A DNA stretch of 64,000 nucleotides from an uncultured Ignavibacteria bacterium (GTDB taxonomy: Bacteria > Bacteroidota > Ignavibacteria > Tepidaquicellales > Tepidaquicellaceae): assembly GCA_937974175.1 (NCBI GenBank), contig CALJIG010000120.1:62001-126000 (forward strand), written 5' to 3'. Position numbers and translations under genes: made by a program. Positions within the stretch are counted from its first letter, which is position 1. Every line of letters begins with the position of its first letter. The notes beneath the pieces are model-generated. The model did not search any database and had not been told where the DNA came from. It worked only from the letters and a program-made list of their open reading frames with translations. Shown one piece after another: positions 25,841-34,645 of the stretch.

Positions 25841-27094
25841 TTATTTAGCAGGTAAAATCTTTCCGCTCACTTCACCAAATCCGACTCTGTATCCCTCGCC
25901 TTCACAGTATGCGCTCATTATAACAGTATCGCCGTCATTGATAAATTTTCTCTCTTCACCGTTAGGAAGTATAATCGGCTCTGCGCCGCGCCATGTAATT
26001 TCAAGCATGCTTCCGCGCGATTCTTTTGTATCACCGCTGATAGTTCCTGAGGCAAGTAAGTCACCCGTTTGCATATTGCATCCGTTCACTGTGTGATGTG
26101 CCAGCTGCTGCGGCATATTCCAATATAAATATTTGAAATTTGAATGGCAAATTTCGAATGGCTCTGATAATTTCTCATTTTGTAAATATACATGAAGCTG
26201 AATATCGAACGTCTTATCTTCTTTGCTTTGTAAATAAGGCAGCGGTTCGAATTCCAGTTTTGGGCTAGCGCATCTGAATGGTTCAAGCGCATCAAGTGTA
26301 ACAACCCATGGAGAAATAGAGGTAGCAAAGTTTTTCGCGAGGAAGGGTCCGAGCGGTACATACTCCCATGCCTGAATATCTCTTGCGCTCCAGTCGTTTA
26401 CTATCACCATTCCGAAAATATGTTCTTCAGCTTTATCTACAGAAATAGAATTGCCGAGGTTGTTTCCTTTGCCTATAAAGAATCCCATCTCGAGTTCGAA
26501 GTCCATTAGCTTGCTCGCTCCGAATATAGGGTTTTCTGCATCGGCAGGTTTTGTCTGCCCTTTAGGACGGACTATATCTGTTCCGCTTACGACAATTGAG
26601 CTTGCTCTTCCGTGATATGCAACGGGCAAATGCAGCCAGTTAGGCATTAGCGCATTTTCTTTTCCGCGGAACATAATGCCGACATTTGTTGCGTGTTCTT
26701 TGGAAGAATAAAAATCTGTGTAGTCTCCGATTTCAACGGGAAGGCACATGATTGCATCCTGCATCTCAATAAATGCTTCCTGGCGAAGTTCTTTATTATC
26801 TTTGAGAGTAGAATTTTCTTCGCTAAGTAAGCTTTGCAATTGAGTGCGTATTTCTTTCCATACTTTTTTATCCTGTGACATGAAAAGATTAAGCGAGCTT
26901 CCGTTGAAAAGATTTTTTTCGGGAGAAGAATTTTTGAGTAAGCCTTTATCTTCTAGAACGGAGAGGTCTAATATAAATTCACCTATGGCAACACCGATGC
27001 GGGAATTCCCATCGGGCCTGGGTTTAAAAACTCCGTAAGGAAGATTTTGTATAGGAAAATGTGAATCAGGTGAGTATTTGATAAAAGATTTCAT
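25841..27094 (-). CDS. fahA: Fumarylacetoacetase
   Basis: Hydrolyses fumarylacetoacetate to fumarate and acetoacetate, the last step of tyrosine and homogentisate breakdown. The 417-residue length matches the eukaryotic enzyme (about 419). The signature [16 protein letters not shown] is intact, with metal ligand Asp127 and catalytic His134, then LELEMG...F (metal-ligand Glu residues) and [14 protein letters not shown] with a further metal ligand. The order and spacing leave little doubt. It lies downstream of a gene of unknown function and a repeat-flanked GxxExxY gene on the same strand. No homogentisate dioxygenase gene is in the window. Confidence 0.96.
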   Translation of the reverse strand: MKSFIKYSPDSHFPIQNLPYGVFKPRPDGNSRIGVAIGEFILDLSVLEDKGLLKNSSPEKNLFNGSSLNLFMSQDKKVWKEIRTQLQSLLSEENSTLKDNKELRQEAFIEMQDAIMCLPVEIGDYTDFYSSKEHATNVGIMFRGKENALMPNWLHLPVAYHGRASSIVVSGTDIVRPKGQTKPADAENPIFGASKLMDFELEMGFFIGKGNNLGNSISVDKAEEHIFGMVIVNDWSARDIQAWEYVPLGPFLAKNFATSISPWVVTLDALEPFRCASPKLEFEPLPYLQSKEDKTFDIQLHVYLQNEKLSEPFEICHSNFKYLYWNMPQQLAHHTVNGCNMQTGDLLASGTISGDTKESRGSMLEITWRGAEPIILPNGEERKFINDGDTVIMSAYCEGEGYRVGFGEVSGKILPAK

Positions 27095-27112
27095 AATAAT
27101 TATTTAATTTTT

Positions 27113-27155
27113 TTAACCACAGAGAACACAGAGAGTTTACACAGAGGACACAGAG
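27113..27155. repeat. Left inverted repeat with four CACAGAG units
   Basis: Outer end TTAACCACAGAG, then AA-CACAGAG, AGTTTA-CACAGAG and GA-CACAGAG. It immediately abuts the end of the GxxExxY gene at 27156 and is mirrored at 27543-27583. Confidence 0.85.
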
Positions 27156-27527
27156 CTAATTCGCTACTCTCTTTATACCCTTTGTAAGATTTACAACATT
27201 GAAATTAATTAATAGTCCTAAATTCAACTTAGATAGTTTTAAGTATGTAAGAATTTGCGCAAGATGAACTTCGTTTAATGATTCAATAGATTTTATTTCA
27301 ACTATTATTTTGTTTTCTACAAGCAGATCAATTCTATACCCACATTCCATGTTTACATCTTTATAAATTAAAGGGAGTGCTTTTTGTTTCTCTACATATA
27401 TACCATTAGATTTGAGTTCATAAAACAGGCACTCCTCATAGCAAGATTCTAAAAGGCCGGGGCCAAGAGCTTTGTGTATTTCTATCGCTGAACCTATAAT
27501 TCTATAACTTAAATCATTTAATTGCAT
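27156..27527 (-). CDS. GxxExxY protein (PD-(D/E)xK nuclease-like)
   Basis: A 123-residue protein of the GxxExxY family. The name motif is GLLESCY at residues 24-30. A PD-(D/E)xK-like core follows: RIDLLV with Asp67 and IIVEIKS with Glu77 and Lys79, then the QILTYLKLS helix and a C-terminal GLLINF strand. The family is widespread and uncharacterised; a nuclease fold is inferred from the D...ExK spacing. It is complete and open, so probably functional. Unusually, it sits alone between long inverted repeats that separate it from an amino-acid catabolism gene pair. Confidence 0.9.
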   Translation of the reverse strand: MQLNDLSYRIIGSAIEIHKALGPGLLESCYEECLFYELKSNGIYVEKQKALPLIYKDVNMECGYRIDLLVENKIIVEIKSIESLNEVHLAQILTYLKLSKLNLGLLINFNVVNLTKGIKRVAN

Positions 27528-27542
27528 ATAAAATAAATTTTT

Positions 27543-27583
27543 CTGTGTTCTCTGTGTAAACTCTTTGTGCCCTCTGTGGTTAA
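27543..27583. repeat. Right inverted repeat
   Basis: CTGTGTTCTCTGTG followed by TAAACTCTTTGTG and CCCTCTGTGGTTAA is the reverse complement of the left repeat with about five differences. It begins 15 bases before the GxxExxY start codon on the coding strand and may also hold its promoter. Confidence 0.85.
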
Positions 27584-27585
27584 AT

Positions 27586-28584
27586 TCATAGTAATTGTAA
27601 AGTAGTTAAATCTTCTCTCGGTTCATCGAATGAGCATGAGCCGTAAGATATCACAAAGTTCTTTCTTGCATTCTCTATTACTTTTATCGGTGACTTAAAC
27701 TCTTTCCATCTGAAATAATTTCCGTCAAACTTAAAACTTTCCGCATCTTCATCTGAAAGTATATCGATTAAATCCTGCTCGATTAAATCATTGCCGTACA
27801 ATAAAACTCCGGCGCCGAAGACATTTAGGAAGCCGTGCATTTTTGTTTTTACAGACTCATTGTAATGACGAATCGGATGATGAAGCCCGGCAGTGAATTT
27901 TAACGGTACCTGATTTTCATAGCAGATATTTATTACGTAAGCAATTTGTTCGGGAGAAGGAAATGCTGAAGCCTCTACTCCGCCTGTGCGTAGTTTAAAT
28001 CCGCTTCGAGGAAAATTTTCATCCTGTCCGAAATATTCATTATGTCTCTTCAAAGCAGATGCAAAATTATTTACGGATGCTTTCCAGTCATTCTTCAATT
28101 CACTTTTTATGGTCAGCTCAAAGAATTTTTTTACAGGTAAATTCAAATTCTCTTTAAAGTTTGCCGAGACGCTGTTAAGCACTTCGTACATAGCATTGGG
28201 ATTATTTTCTAACACTAAGTCTTCCGGCAGTCTTACTTCAAATGCATCTGTGTGAAATTTATTTTCAGTCTCTTTTGAAAAATTTATTATTTGTAACAAA
28301 TCATCGTTTGTCCCTTTAATAAATTCTTCTATGTTCGCTCCGCTTCTTCCAAGCACAGAAATAGAAAATGGTCTGCTGTTATTTTCATCTGTTTTTATTA
28401 GCTCAGCAAGAGATGATAACTGCTTTGCGGGACAGATGAATTTCGATAAAATCCATTCATCGCTTTCATTGATGTATCCTGTGAATTGTTTATACGCTTT
28501 ATCAAGCGGAAGTGAGGCAGGCGGAAAAAGCCCTGCGTAGTCAATCAAATTAGTTAGTAACTCTCTAAGTGTATTTGTAATCAT
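27586..28584 (-). CDS. Conserved-looking protein of unknown function upstream of fahA
   Basis: A 332-residue soluble protein without signal peptide. It starts with LIDYAGLFPPASLPLDKAYK, has a central SGFKLRTGGVEASAFPSPEQ segment (about 195-214) and PLKFTAGLHHPIRHY (about 228-242) followed by MHGFLNVFGAG; the alternation of strands and helices with a histidine pair is compatible with a TIM-barrel-like enzyme, but I cannot name a family. It would be cotranscribed with fahA were it not for the GxxExxY element between them. A link to aromatic amino-acid breakdown is inferred from position only. Confidence 0.7.
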   Translation of the reverse strand: MITNTLRELLTNLIDYAGLFPPASLPLDKAYKQFTGYINESDEWILSKFICPAKQLSSLAELIKTDENNSRPFSISVLGRSGANIEEFIKGTNDDLLQIINFSKETENKFHTDAFEVRLPEDLVLENNPNAMYEVLNSVSANFKENLNLPVKKFFELTIKSELKNDWKASVNNFASALKRHNEYFGQDENFPRSGFKLRTGGVEASAFPSPEQIAYVINICYENQVPLKFTAGLHHPIRHYNESVKTKMHGFLNVFGAGVLLYGNDLIEQDLIDILSDEDAESFKFDGNYFRWKEFKSPIKVIENARKNFVISYGSCSFDEPREDLTTLQLL

Positions 28585-28788
28585 TCGCTAAATTAGTTTA
28601 AAGAGTTTAAAAGAAAAATTTAAAAAATTATACTTTGTTTCGCTAAATAAATTGCTAATTTTAATCGGTTTACTATTTGATTTTAAAAACTGATTTATCT
28701 CATAGTCTTATATCAATATTTGCTTTATTTTTGATTATAGATTTATTTCTAACTTAACTAATGGTGAAAATATTCATATTTTTAATGC

Positions 28789-30213
28789 ATGGAGACTGAA
28801 AAATTTCTGATAAAGAACTCGTATACTGATTCTGACGAAATTGTTGAAATAAAAAATCCTTACACAAATGAAGTTGTAAAGAAAGTTTTCAAGAGCAGCA
28901 AAGAACACGTTAATCAGTCCTTAAATTACCTTTCATCGATTTATCCGAAATATAAATCAACTCCGACTTATATTAAATCAGACCTTCTCGCAAAAATTTC
29001 ACAAAAAGTTTCAGATAAAAAAGAAGAGTTTGCTCAGTTAATAACACTTGAAACAGGCAAGCCCATAAAATTTTCACGAATTGAAGTAGAACGTGCCGTG
29101 CTCACATTTCAGTTGGGAAGCGAAGAAGCAAAAAGAATTGAAGGTGAAACCTTATCGCTGGATTTATTAAAAGGCTCGGAAGGAAAAAAAGGAATTGTAA
29201 GAAGATTTCCGATAGGAATTATTTTAGCCATCACTCCATGGAATTTCCCGATTAATTTAATCGCGCATAAACTTTCTCCCGCTCTTGCATCAGGCAATGT
29301 AGTTTTACTTAAGCCTGCAAGCGCATCTTTATGCTGCGGAATAGAGCTCGGTAAAATTGTAAAGGAAGCGAGCGAAGAACTTGAATTGGATTATTGCCCG
29401 GTAAACGTTGTAACATCCTCAGGTGGTGATATAGAAGGATTTTTAGGAGACGACAGAGTAAAATTAATTTCTTTTACAGGAAGCCCTATAGTAGGATGGG
29501 GACTGAAGAAACATACTTACATGCAGAAGCTTTCACTAGAGCTTGGCGGAAATGCAGGAGTAATAGTAGATGAAACTGCAGATATAAAACTTGCTGCGCA
29601 AAAAATTGCAGTCGGGGGATTTGCTCAGGCAGGTCAGAGCTGTATCTCTGTGCAGAGAGTTTTCGTACATAAAAGCAGATATGAAGAGTTCAAAAAAATA
29701 ATGCTTGAAGAAACATCGAAGATGAAATACGGAAATCCTTTTAAAGAAGATACAATGATTGGTCCCATGATAAACGAAGAGGAAGCAAAACGAGTTGAGA
29801 AGTGGATTGAAAAAGCAAAAGAAACCAGCGCGAAAGTTTTAACGGGCGGAAAAAGAGAGAATGCAGTTGTGCAGCCGACTATAATAGAAGGCGCGAATAA
29901 AAATTTAAACGTAAACAGCAAAGAGGTCTTTGCCCCTCTTATTACAATAAAAGAGTTTGAAGATTTTAAAACAGCAGTAGAAGAAGTAAATGATTCCGAT
30001 TTAGGCTTGCAGGCAGGTGTATTTACAAATAACTTTGCAAATGCAATGTATGCCTATGAAAACATTGAAACAGGCGGAGTAATTATAAACGATGTTTCAA
30101 CTTACAGAATGGATTCAATGCCTTATGGCGGAGTAAAACAATCAGGCAATGCAAGAGAAGGTGTGAAGTATGCAATTGAAGAGATGACTGAAAGAAAAGT
30201 GATGGTCTATTAG
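28789..30213 (+). CDS. NAD(P)-dependent aldehyde dehydrogenase
   Basis: A 474-residue ALDH-superfamily enzyme, distinct from the one at 16285-17799. Catalytic Asn152 is in TPWNFP, Glu251 in LELGG and nucleophile Cys285 in AGQSCISVQR; the C-terminus has SMPYGGVKQSGNAREG and EEMTERKVMVY. The GQSCISVQR form and the YAIEEMTE ending resemble lactaldehyde/glyceraldehyde-type and related dehydrogenases acting on small aldehydes, but the substrate is not determined. It is divergent from the unknown gene at 27586-28584 across 204 bases and is followed by a hairpin before the biotin carboxylase gene. Confidence 0.92.
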   Translation: METEKFLIKNSYTDSDEIVEIKNPYTNEVVKKVFKSSKEHVNQSLNYLSSIYPKYKSTPTYIKSDLLAKISQKVSDKKEEFAQLITLETGKPIKFSRIEVERAVLTFQLGSEEAKRIEGETLSLDLLKGSEGKKGIVRRFPIGIILAITPWNFPINLIAHKLSPALASGNVVLLKPASASLCCGIELGKIVKEASEELELDYCPVNVVTSSGGDIEGFLGDDRVKLISFTGSPIVGWGLKKHTYMQKLSLELGGNAGVIVDETADIKLAAQKIAVGGFAQAGQSCISVQRVFVHKSRYEEFKKIMLEETSKMKYGNPFKEDTMIGPMINEEEAKRVEKWIEKAKETSAKVLTGGKRENAVVQPTIIEGANKNLNVNSKEVFAPLITIKEFEDFKTAVEEVNDSDLGLQAGVFTNNFANAMYAYENIETGGVIINDVSTYRMDSMPYGGVKQSGNAREGVKYAIEEMTERKVMVY

Positions 30214-30235
30214 ATAATTATTAATTTGAAATGGC

Positions 30236-30263
30236 TCCGGAAGGGGGTTCAATTCCTTTCGGA
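30236..30263 (+). terminator. Hairpin between aldehyde dehydrogenase and biotin carboxylase genes
   Basis: TCCGGAAGG (30236-30244) pairs with CCTTTCGGA (30255-30263) with one wobble pair. AATTTGAAAT occurs on both sides of it as a direct repeat. No T-tract follows, so it may be an attenuator or a weak terminator. Confidence 0.4.
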
Positions 30264-30290
30264 TCAATTTGAAATTAAAACTTAATTATC

Positions 30291-31790
30291 ATGTTCAAGA
30301 AAATACTGATTGCCAACAGAGGTGAAATCGCTGTAAGAGTCATCAACACTGCCAGGGAAATGGGAATTAAAACAGTTGCTGTTTATTCTGATTTCGATAA
30401 GTATTCTTTATTCGCACGTAAAGCCGATGAAGCATTTCATATAGGCGCATCACCTGCAGCGCAGAGCTATCTGCTTGCAGATAAATTAATTGAGATTGCA
30501 AAAAAATCGGGAGCTGAAGCAATTCACCCCGGATACGGATTCCTATCAGAAAGGGGATACTTCGCAAAACTATGCGCAGATAACGGAATAAAATTCATCG
30601 GACCATCCGAACACGCTATCGATTTCCTAGGAAGCAAAACCAACGCAAAAGATATCGCCGTAAAAGCAAACGTACCGACAGTACCGGGAACTCACTATGC
30701 TTTAAAGTCAGTTGAAGAAGCAAAAGAAGTTGCCGAAAAAATCGGCTACCCTGTCTTGATAAAAGCTTCTGCAGGGGGCGGCGGAAAGGGAATGAGAGTT
30801 GTGAATGAGTCTAAGGATTTAGAATCATTTATGAGAATGGCGCAGAACGAAGCACGTTCTTCATTCGGTGATGACAGTGTATTTATAGAGAAGTACGTTC
30901 TTGACCCGAGACACGTTGAGTTTCAGATTTTAGCCGATGAACATGGTAATGCAGTTCATTTGGGCGAGAGAGAATGCTCTATGCAAAGAAGACATCAGAA
31001 AGTTATTGAAGAAACTCCGTCTGTCATTATGGATGAAGCTTTGAGAACTGAAATGGGTGAATGTGCAAAGAGACTTGTGCTGGAATCAGGTTACACTAAT
31101 GCAGGTACGGTTGAATTTATTGTTGATGCAGATAATAAATTTTATTTCTTAGAAGTAAATACAAGATTACAGGTAGAGCATCCTATAACAGAAATGCGTA
31201 CCGGACTTGACCTTGTAAAAGAGCAATTGAAAATCGCTTACGGTGAAAAGCTTTCATTCAGACAGGAAGATATTAAACTGCACGGCGCAGCCATTGAGTG
31301 CAGAATAAATGCTGAAGATGCAGATAATAATTTTATGCCTTCCATAGGAAAAATAAATTACATGTCAAAAGAAGGCGGTAACGGAATTCGTGAAGACAGC
31401 GGTATTGAGCAGGGCGATGAAATTTCTGTTTATTATGATTCGATGATTTCAAAATTAATTTCTTACGGTCCGGACAGACCAACTGCAATTGCAAAAATGA
31501 AAAGAGCATTGAAGGGATATAAAATCGGCGGAGTAAAAACTAATATCAGTTTCTTGCTCAGCCTGCTGGAATCAGATGCGTTCATGTCAGGACAATATCA
31601 TACTCAATATATTGAAAAGACCTTTATGAAGGAAATGAAGGATACGGCAGCTACAAAAGATATGATACTTGCAGCATCGCTGGCATCAACTATTTTGAAA
31701 TCCTCAAACGGAAATTCAAACCATAAAGCTGTTCTGAAAAACACTTCAGAGAGCAAATGGGCAATCCGTAAATTTGATAACTTTAGATAA
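30291..31790 (+). CDS. accC: Biotin carboxylase subunit of an acyl-CoA carboxylase
   Basis: ATP-dependent carboxylation of biotin, the first half-reaction of acetyl-, propionyl- or methylcrotonyl-CoA carboxylases. The 499-residue protein starts with KILIANRGEIAVRVI, has the glycine-rich ATP-grasp loop SAGGGGKGMR (about 159-168), EKYVLDPRHVEFQI, RECSMQRRHQKVIEE and the FLEVNTRLQVEHPITE catalytic block. It is about 50 residues longer than E. coli AccC, with a lysine-rich C-terminal tail, which fits a propionyl- or other acyl-CoA carboxylase alpha part. The biotin carrier gene follows after six bases. The gene symbol reflects family, not proven substrate. Confidence 0.93.
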   Translation: MFKKILIANRGEIAVRVINTAREMGIKTVAVYSDFDKYSLFARKADEAFHIGASPAAQSYLLADKLIEIAKKSGAEAIHPGYGFLSERGYFAKLCADNGIKFIGPSEHAIDFLGSKTNAKDIAVKANVPTVPGTHYALKSVEEAKEVAEKIGYPVLIKASAGGGGKGMRVVNESKDLESFMRMAQNEARSSFGDDSVFIEKYVLDPRHVEFQILADEHGNAVHLGERECSMQRRHQKVIEETPSVIMDEALRTEMGECAKRLVLESGYTNAGTVEFIVDADNKFYFLEVNTRLQVEHPITEMRTGLDLVKEQLKIAYGEKLSFRQEDIKLHGAAIECRINAEDADNNFMPSIGKINYMSKEGGNGIREDSGIEQGDEISVYYDSMISKLISYGPDRPTAIAKMKRALKGYKIGGVKTNISFLLSLLESDAFMSGQYHTQYIEKTFMKEMKDTAATKDMILAASLASTILKSSNGNSNHKAVLKNTSESKWAIRKFDNFR

Positions 31791-31796
31791 AATTTT

Positions 31797-32315
31797 ATGA
31801 GCAACTACCAAACCAATATAACAGGTCAAACAGAATTAAACGGAGTATTTCTCAACGGAAATAACGAGTTTTTATTCAACGATAAGAATTACACGTATGA
31901 ATATAAAATTCTTGATAAAAGCATTTTGCTCCTCCGTATCAACGATAAAAACTATATTGTAGAGTATGAACTGAATGAAGATGAGAGAGAAAACAATGAG
32001 TTTACGTTTAATATAGATTCGCATAAAATAACAATGGTCTGCAAGAATGAACTTGATATCCTTGTAGATAAAATCGCAGGCGGCAAGAAGGACAAGAAAC
32101 AAAAAAATGATATCGTTTCTCCTATGCCGGGAGTTATATTGAAGCTTAATGTAAAAGAAGGCGATGAAGTCAAAAAAGGTGATGTAATACTTGTGCTGGA
32201 AGCAATGAAGATGGAAAACGAGATAAAAGCTATCAGAGACTGTAAGATAAAAAAGATTAATGTGGAAGAAAAGAAGTCTGTTAATAAAAATGAATTATTA
32301 GTAATATTGGAGTAA
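31797..32315 (+). CDS. Biotin carboxyl carrier subunit
   Basis: A 172-residue protein. Residues about 1-95 form a beta-rich adaptor resembling the domain that links the carrier to the biotin carboxylase in acyl-CoA carboxylase alpha chains. The C-terminal biotinyl domain (about 102-172) has VSPMPGVILKLNVKEGD and EAMKMENEI with the biotin-accepting lysine at 138. With the upstream biotin carboxylase it gives a split version of the fused alpha chain. The carboxyltransferase subunit that would define the substrate is not in the window. Confidence 0.93.
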   Translation: MSNYQTNITGQTELNGVFLNGNNEFLFNDKNYTYEYKILDKSILLLRINDKNYIVEYELNEDERENNEFTFNIDSHKITMVCKNELDILVDKIAGGKKDKKQKNDIVSPMPGVILKLNVKEGDEVKKGDVILVLEAMKMENEIKAIRDCKIKKINVEEKKSVNKNELLVILE

Positions 32316-32507
32316 ATGAGAAAAAATCCTTCTGATCAACAATTTTCTTATACAGAGTTTTTGTATAAAAAGAAGCCATTTAGATTAATGACACCAAAAG
32401 AAAGAATAGATTGGCTATGGGCACAAATGAAATATAAGTATGATAGCGGTAGAGCAATAATTAGAGGAAACGCTGAGAAGAGAATTGTAAATAGCAAAAA
32501 GGATTAA
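32316..32507 (+). CDS. Small basic protein of unknown function
   Basis: A 63-residue protein rich in lysine, arginine and aromatics (KKKPFRLMTPKERIDWLWAQ), with no signal peptide. It starts directly after the stop of the biotin carrier gene and its stop overlaps the next start (TAATG), so it sits snugly in an operon and is probably translated. No family recognised. Confidence 0.6.
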   Translation: MRKNPSDQQFSYTEFLYKKKPFRLMTPKERIDWLWAQMKYKYDSGRAIIRGNAEKRIVNSKKD

Positions 32508-33583
32508 TGGCAGAACCTTTAAAGAATATGTACAGCAAAGTTTACCTCAATAACTTTGCTGATGTGTTTGTAAAAATTTATCCGAAATTTGACAAAGCAA
32601 AATTTTTAAATCTTGTTTTTGATAATGACTGGGATAAAAAAGAATTAAAACAGAGAATGAGGCATATTTCGGTATGCCTCCACGCTGTTCTTCCCTCCGA
32701 TTATAAAAAATCAATTGAAATTTTAAAGAAAGCAGTTGTTCACTTCAATGGATTTCTATCCATGATTTTTCCCGATTATATAGAAGTATATGGTCTTGAT
32801 GATTACGACACTTCTATCTCTGCATTGGAATTGTTCACTCAGCATGGCAGCAGCGAGTTTGCCATCCGTCACTTTATAGTTAAGTATCCGAAGAAAGTTA
32901 TGCCGCAGATGGTGAAATGGGCGAAGCATAAGAACCATCATGTGCGCAGATTAGCTAGTGAAGGTTGCCGACCAAGATTACCATGGGCGATAGGTCTGCC
33001 TGAATTCAAAAAAAATCCGGCTGAAGTATTTAAAATTCTAGAGATTCTCAAAAATGATGAGTCTGAATATGTAAGAAAAAGCGTTGCTAATAACCTTAAC
33101 GATATCTCTAAAGATAATGCTGAAATAGCATTTGCAACTGCTAAAAAATGGTTCGGTAAAAGTGCTAAGACTGACTGGATAATAAAACACGGACTGCGCG
33201 GACTTTTGAAAAAAGGAGACGTTGATGCACTAAAGCTTTTCGGATTTGAAGGAGCAAAAGGAATTATGATATCTGACCTGAAATTTGATAAAGATAAAAT
33301 TAAAGTCGGCGAAAAAATTGCGTTCAGCTTTAAATTAAAGACTGACGGGGAACAAAAAATCAGATTAGAGTATATAATAGATTTTATAACTTCCTCTGGA
33401 AAAAACAGCAAAAAGATTTTTAAGATAACGGAAAATATTTATGAAAAAGGAAAGACGTTTGAATTTAAAAAATCACACTCTTTCAAAGATCTTACAGTAA
33501 GAAAACACTTCAAAGGAAGCCACACACTATCAATAATCATCAATGGCGAGAAACTTGCAGATAAAAATTTTGAGATTATTTGA
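32507..33583 (+). CDS. AlkC-type DNA glycosylase with C-terminal Ig-like domain
   Basis: A 358-residue protein. The first about 245 residues are HEAT-like helical repeats of the AlkC/AlkD alkylpurine DNA glycosylases: QRMRHISVCLHAVLP, SSEFAIRHFIVKYP, HVRRLASEGCRPRLPWA and SEYVRKSVANNLNDISKDN. The last about 110 residues (DLKFDKDKIKVGEKIAFSFK to the end) look like a beta-sandwich, matching the Ig-like domain known in AlkC and absent from AlkD. Family knowledge: removes 3-methyladenine-type lesions without flipping the base. It overlaps the upstream small gene by one base. Confidence 0.9.
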   Translation: MAEPLKNMYSKVYLNNFADVFVKIYPKFDKAKFLNLVFDNDWDKKELKQRMRHISVCLHAVLPSDYKKSIEILKKAVVHFNGFLSMIFPDYIEVYGLDDYDTSISALELFTQHGSSEFAIRHFIVKYPKKVMPQMVKWAKHKNHHVRRLASEGCRPRLPWAIGLPEFKKNPAEVFKILEILKNDESEYVRKSVANNLNDISKDNAEIAFATAKKWFGKSAKTDWIIKHGLRGLLKKGDVDALKLFGFEGAKGIMISDLKFDKDKIKVGEKIAFSFKLKTDGEQKIRLEYIIDFITSSGKNSKKIFKITENIYEKGKTFEFKKSHSFKDLTVRKHFKGSHTLSIIINGEKLADKNFEII

Positions 33584-33631
33584 TATATACATTTACTATA
33601 TTTAGCCTTCACTTAAAGAAATAACCAATAA

Positions 33632-34630
33632 ATGTTTTTAGCATTTGCTTCATTAATTGCAGCCGTAGTTCCAATGTTCACCTATTTACTTTTAATATGG
33701 TGGCTGGATAGAAATGATCGTGAGCCGTTCTGGCTTGTCTTCCTGAATTTTTTCTGGGGAGCTACCGGCGCAATCTTTCTTGGAATAATCGGCAGTCTTA
33801 TTTTTCAGGTTCCGCTTAACGTTGTTATACAGGGATTCGCAAGTGATAATCCCTCGCAGCTAATGGATTTATCGGGAGCGATTATCACTGCTCCTATAGT
33901 GGAAGAATTTACTAAGGGAATTTTTCTTTTCATGATGTCTTATAATAAAAGATTCGATGGAGTTGTTGACGGAGTAGTTTACGGCGGCGCTATCGGTCTG
34001 GGCTTTGGCATGACTGAAAACTTTTTATATTTTGTAAGCTACGGTGATACCCCTACGTCCTGGCTGATGATTGTTATTATAAGAACACTTTTCTCCGCAG
34101 TATTGCATTGTCTTTCACAGGCAACTTTTGGAGCATTTATCGGATACGCAAAATTTAAACCGATGTCTGTAAAATTCTTAGTTATTCCTTTAGGATTTCT
34201 TGCAGCAGTCTTCCTGCACTTTGTATGGAATCTGACAGTTAGCTTTGAAGAGACTTCTCTTTTAGGATTCGGATTTTTGATTTTGTATTTCATTGCATTC
34301 TTTGTTGTATTTCAGTTTGCAGTTTACTTTGAAGGGAAAACAATTAAAAAGGAATTGCATGAAGAATCGCAGAACGGAATTATTCCAATTGAACACATGA
34401 ACTATCTTCCCTTTGTTACCAGAAGAGCAAAATATGGATGGTGCCCACAGGGAGTAAATCAGAGAGAATATGTCAAAACAGCTATAACTCTTGCATTAAG
34501 AAAAGACCAGTATAAAAATTCACATGGCATGCGTAAAAGCGATTATGAAAAAGAGGTAGCGCAGTTGAGATACAATATTCAAATGATGTTCTATAATGCT
34601 TCAGTAAATTATTACTCAAAGCAGCAGTAA
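33632..34630 (+). CDS. PrsW-family intramembrane metalloprotease
   Basis: A 332-residue multi-pass membrane protein. PrsW signature elements are present: APIVEEFTKG (EExxK) about 89-98, YGGAIGLGFGMTEN with Glu about 127, a histidine in LHCLSQATFGAFIGY and LHFVWN. About eight membrane segments are followed by a cytoplasmic tail with GWCPQGVNQREYVKTAI. Family knowledge: PrsW performs site-1 cleavage of anti-sigma factors in Bacillus; here the substrate is unknown. It precedes the surface-polysaccharide genes by 15 bases and may be cotranscribed with them. Confidence 0.88.
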   Translation: MFLAFASLIAAVVPMFTYLLLIWWLDRNDREPFWLVFLNFFWGATGAIFLGIIGSLIFQVPLNVVIQGFASDNPSQLMDLSGAIITAPIVEEFTKGIFLFMMSYNKRFDGVVDGVVYGGAIGLGFGMTENFLYFVSYGDTPTSWLMIVIIRTLFSAVLHCLSQATFGAFIGYAKFKPMSVKFLVIPLGFLAAVFLHFVWNLTVSFEETSLLGFGFLILYFIAFFVVFQFAVYFEGKTIKKELHEESQNGIIPIEHMNYLPFVTRRAKYGWCPQGVNQREYVKTAITLALRKDQYKNSHGMRKSDYEKEVAQLRYNIQMMFYNASVNYYSKQQ

Positions 34631-34645
34631 CTTTGCAACACAAAT

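Larger units (their letters stand above)
27113..27583. mobile_element. GxxExxY gene framed by ~41-bp imperfect inverted repeats
   Basis: The left repeat (27113-27155) contains TTAACCACAGAG and four CACAGAG units. The right repeat (27543-27583), read in reverse complement, gives TTAACCACAGAG, a changed unit (CACAAAG), AGTTTA, CACAGAG and AACACAG; about 36 of 41 positions agree. Between them lies only the GxxExxY gene. The right end is three bases from the stop of the neighbouring gene and the left end is 18 bases from the fahA start. I see no transposase and no obvious target duplication, so the mode of mobility is unknown. Confidence 0.6.

Noticed and set aside
30231..30270. GGTTCAATTCC resembling a tRNA T-loop
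   Set aside because: No matching acceptor, D or anticodon arms and a poor five-base T stem; it is the loop of a hairpin.
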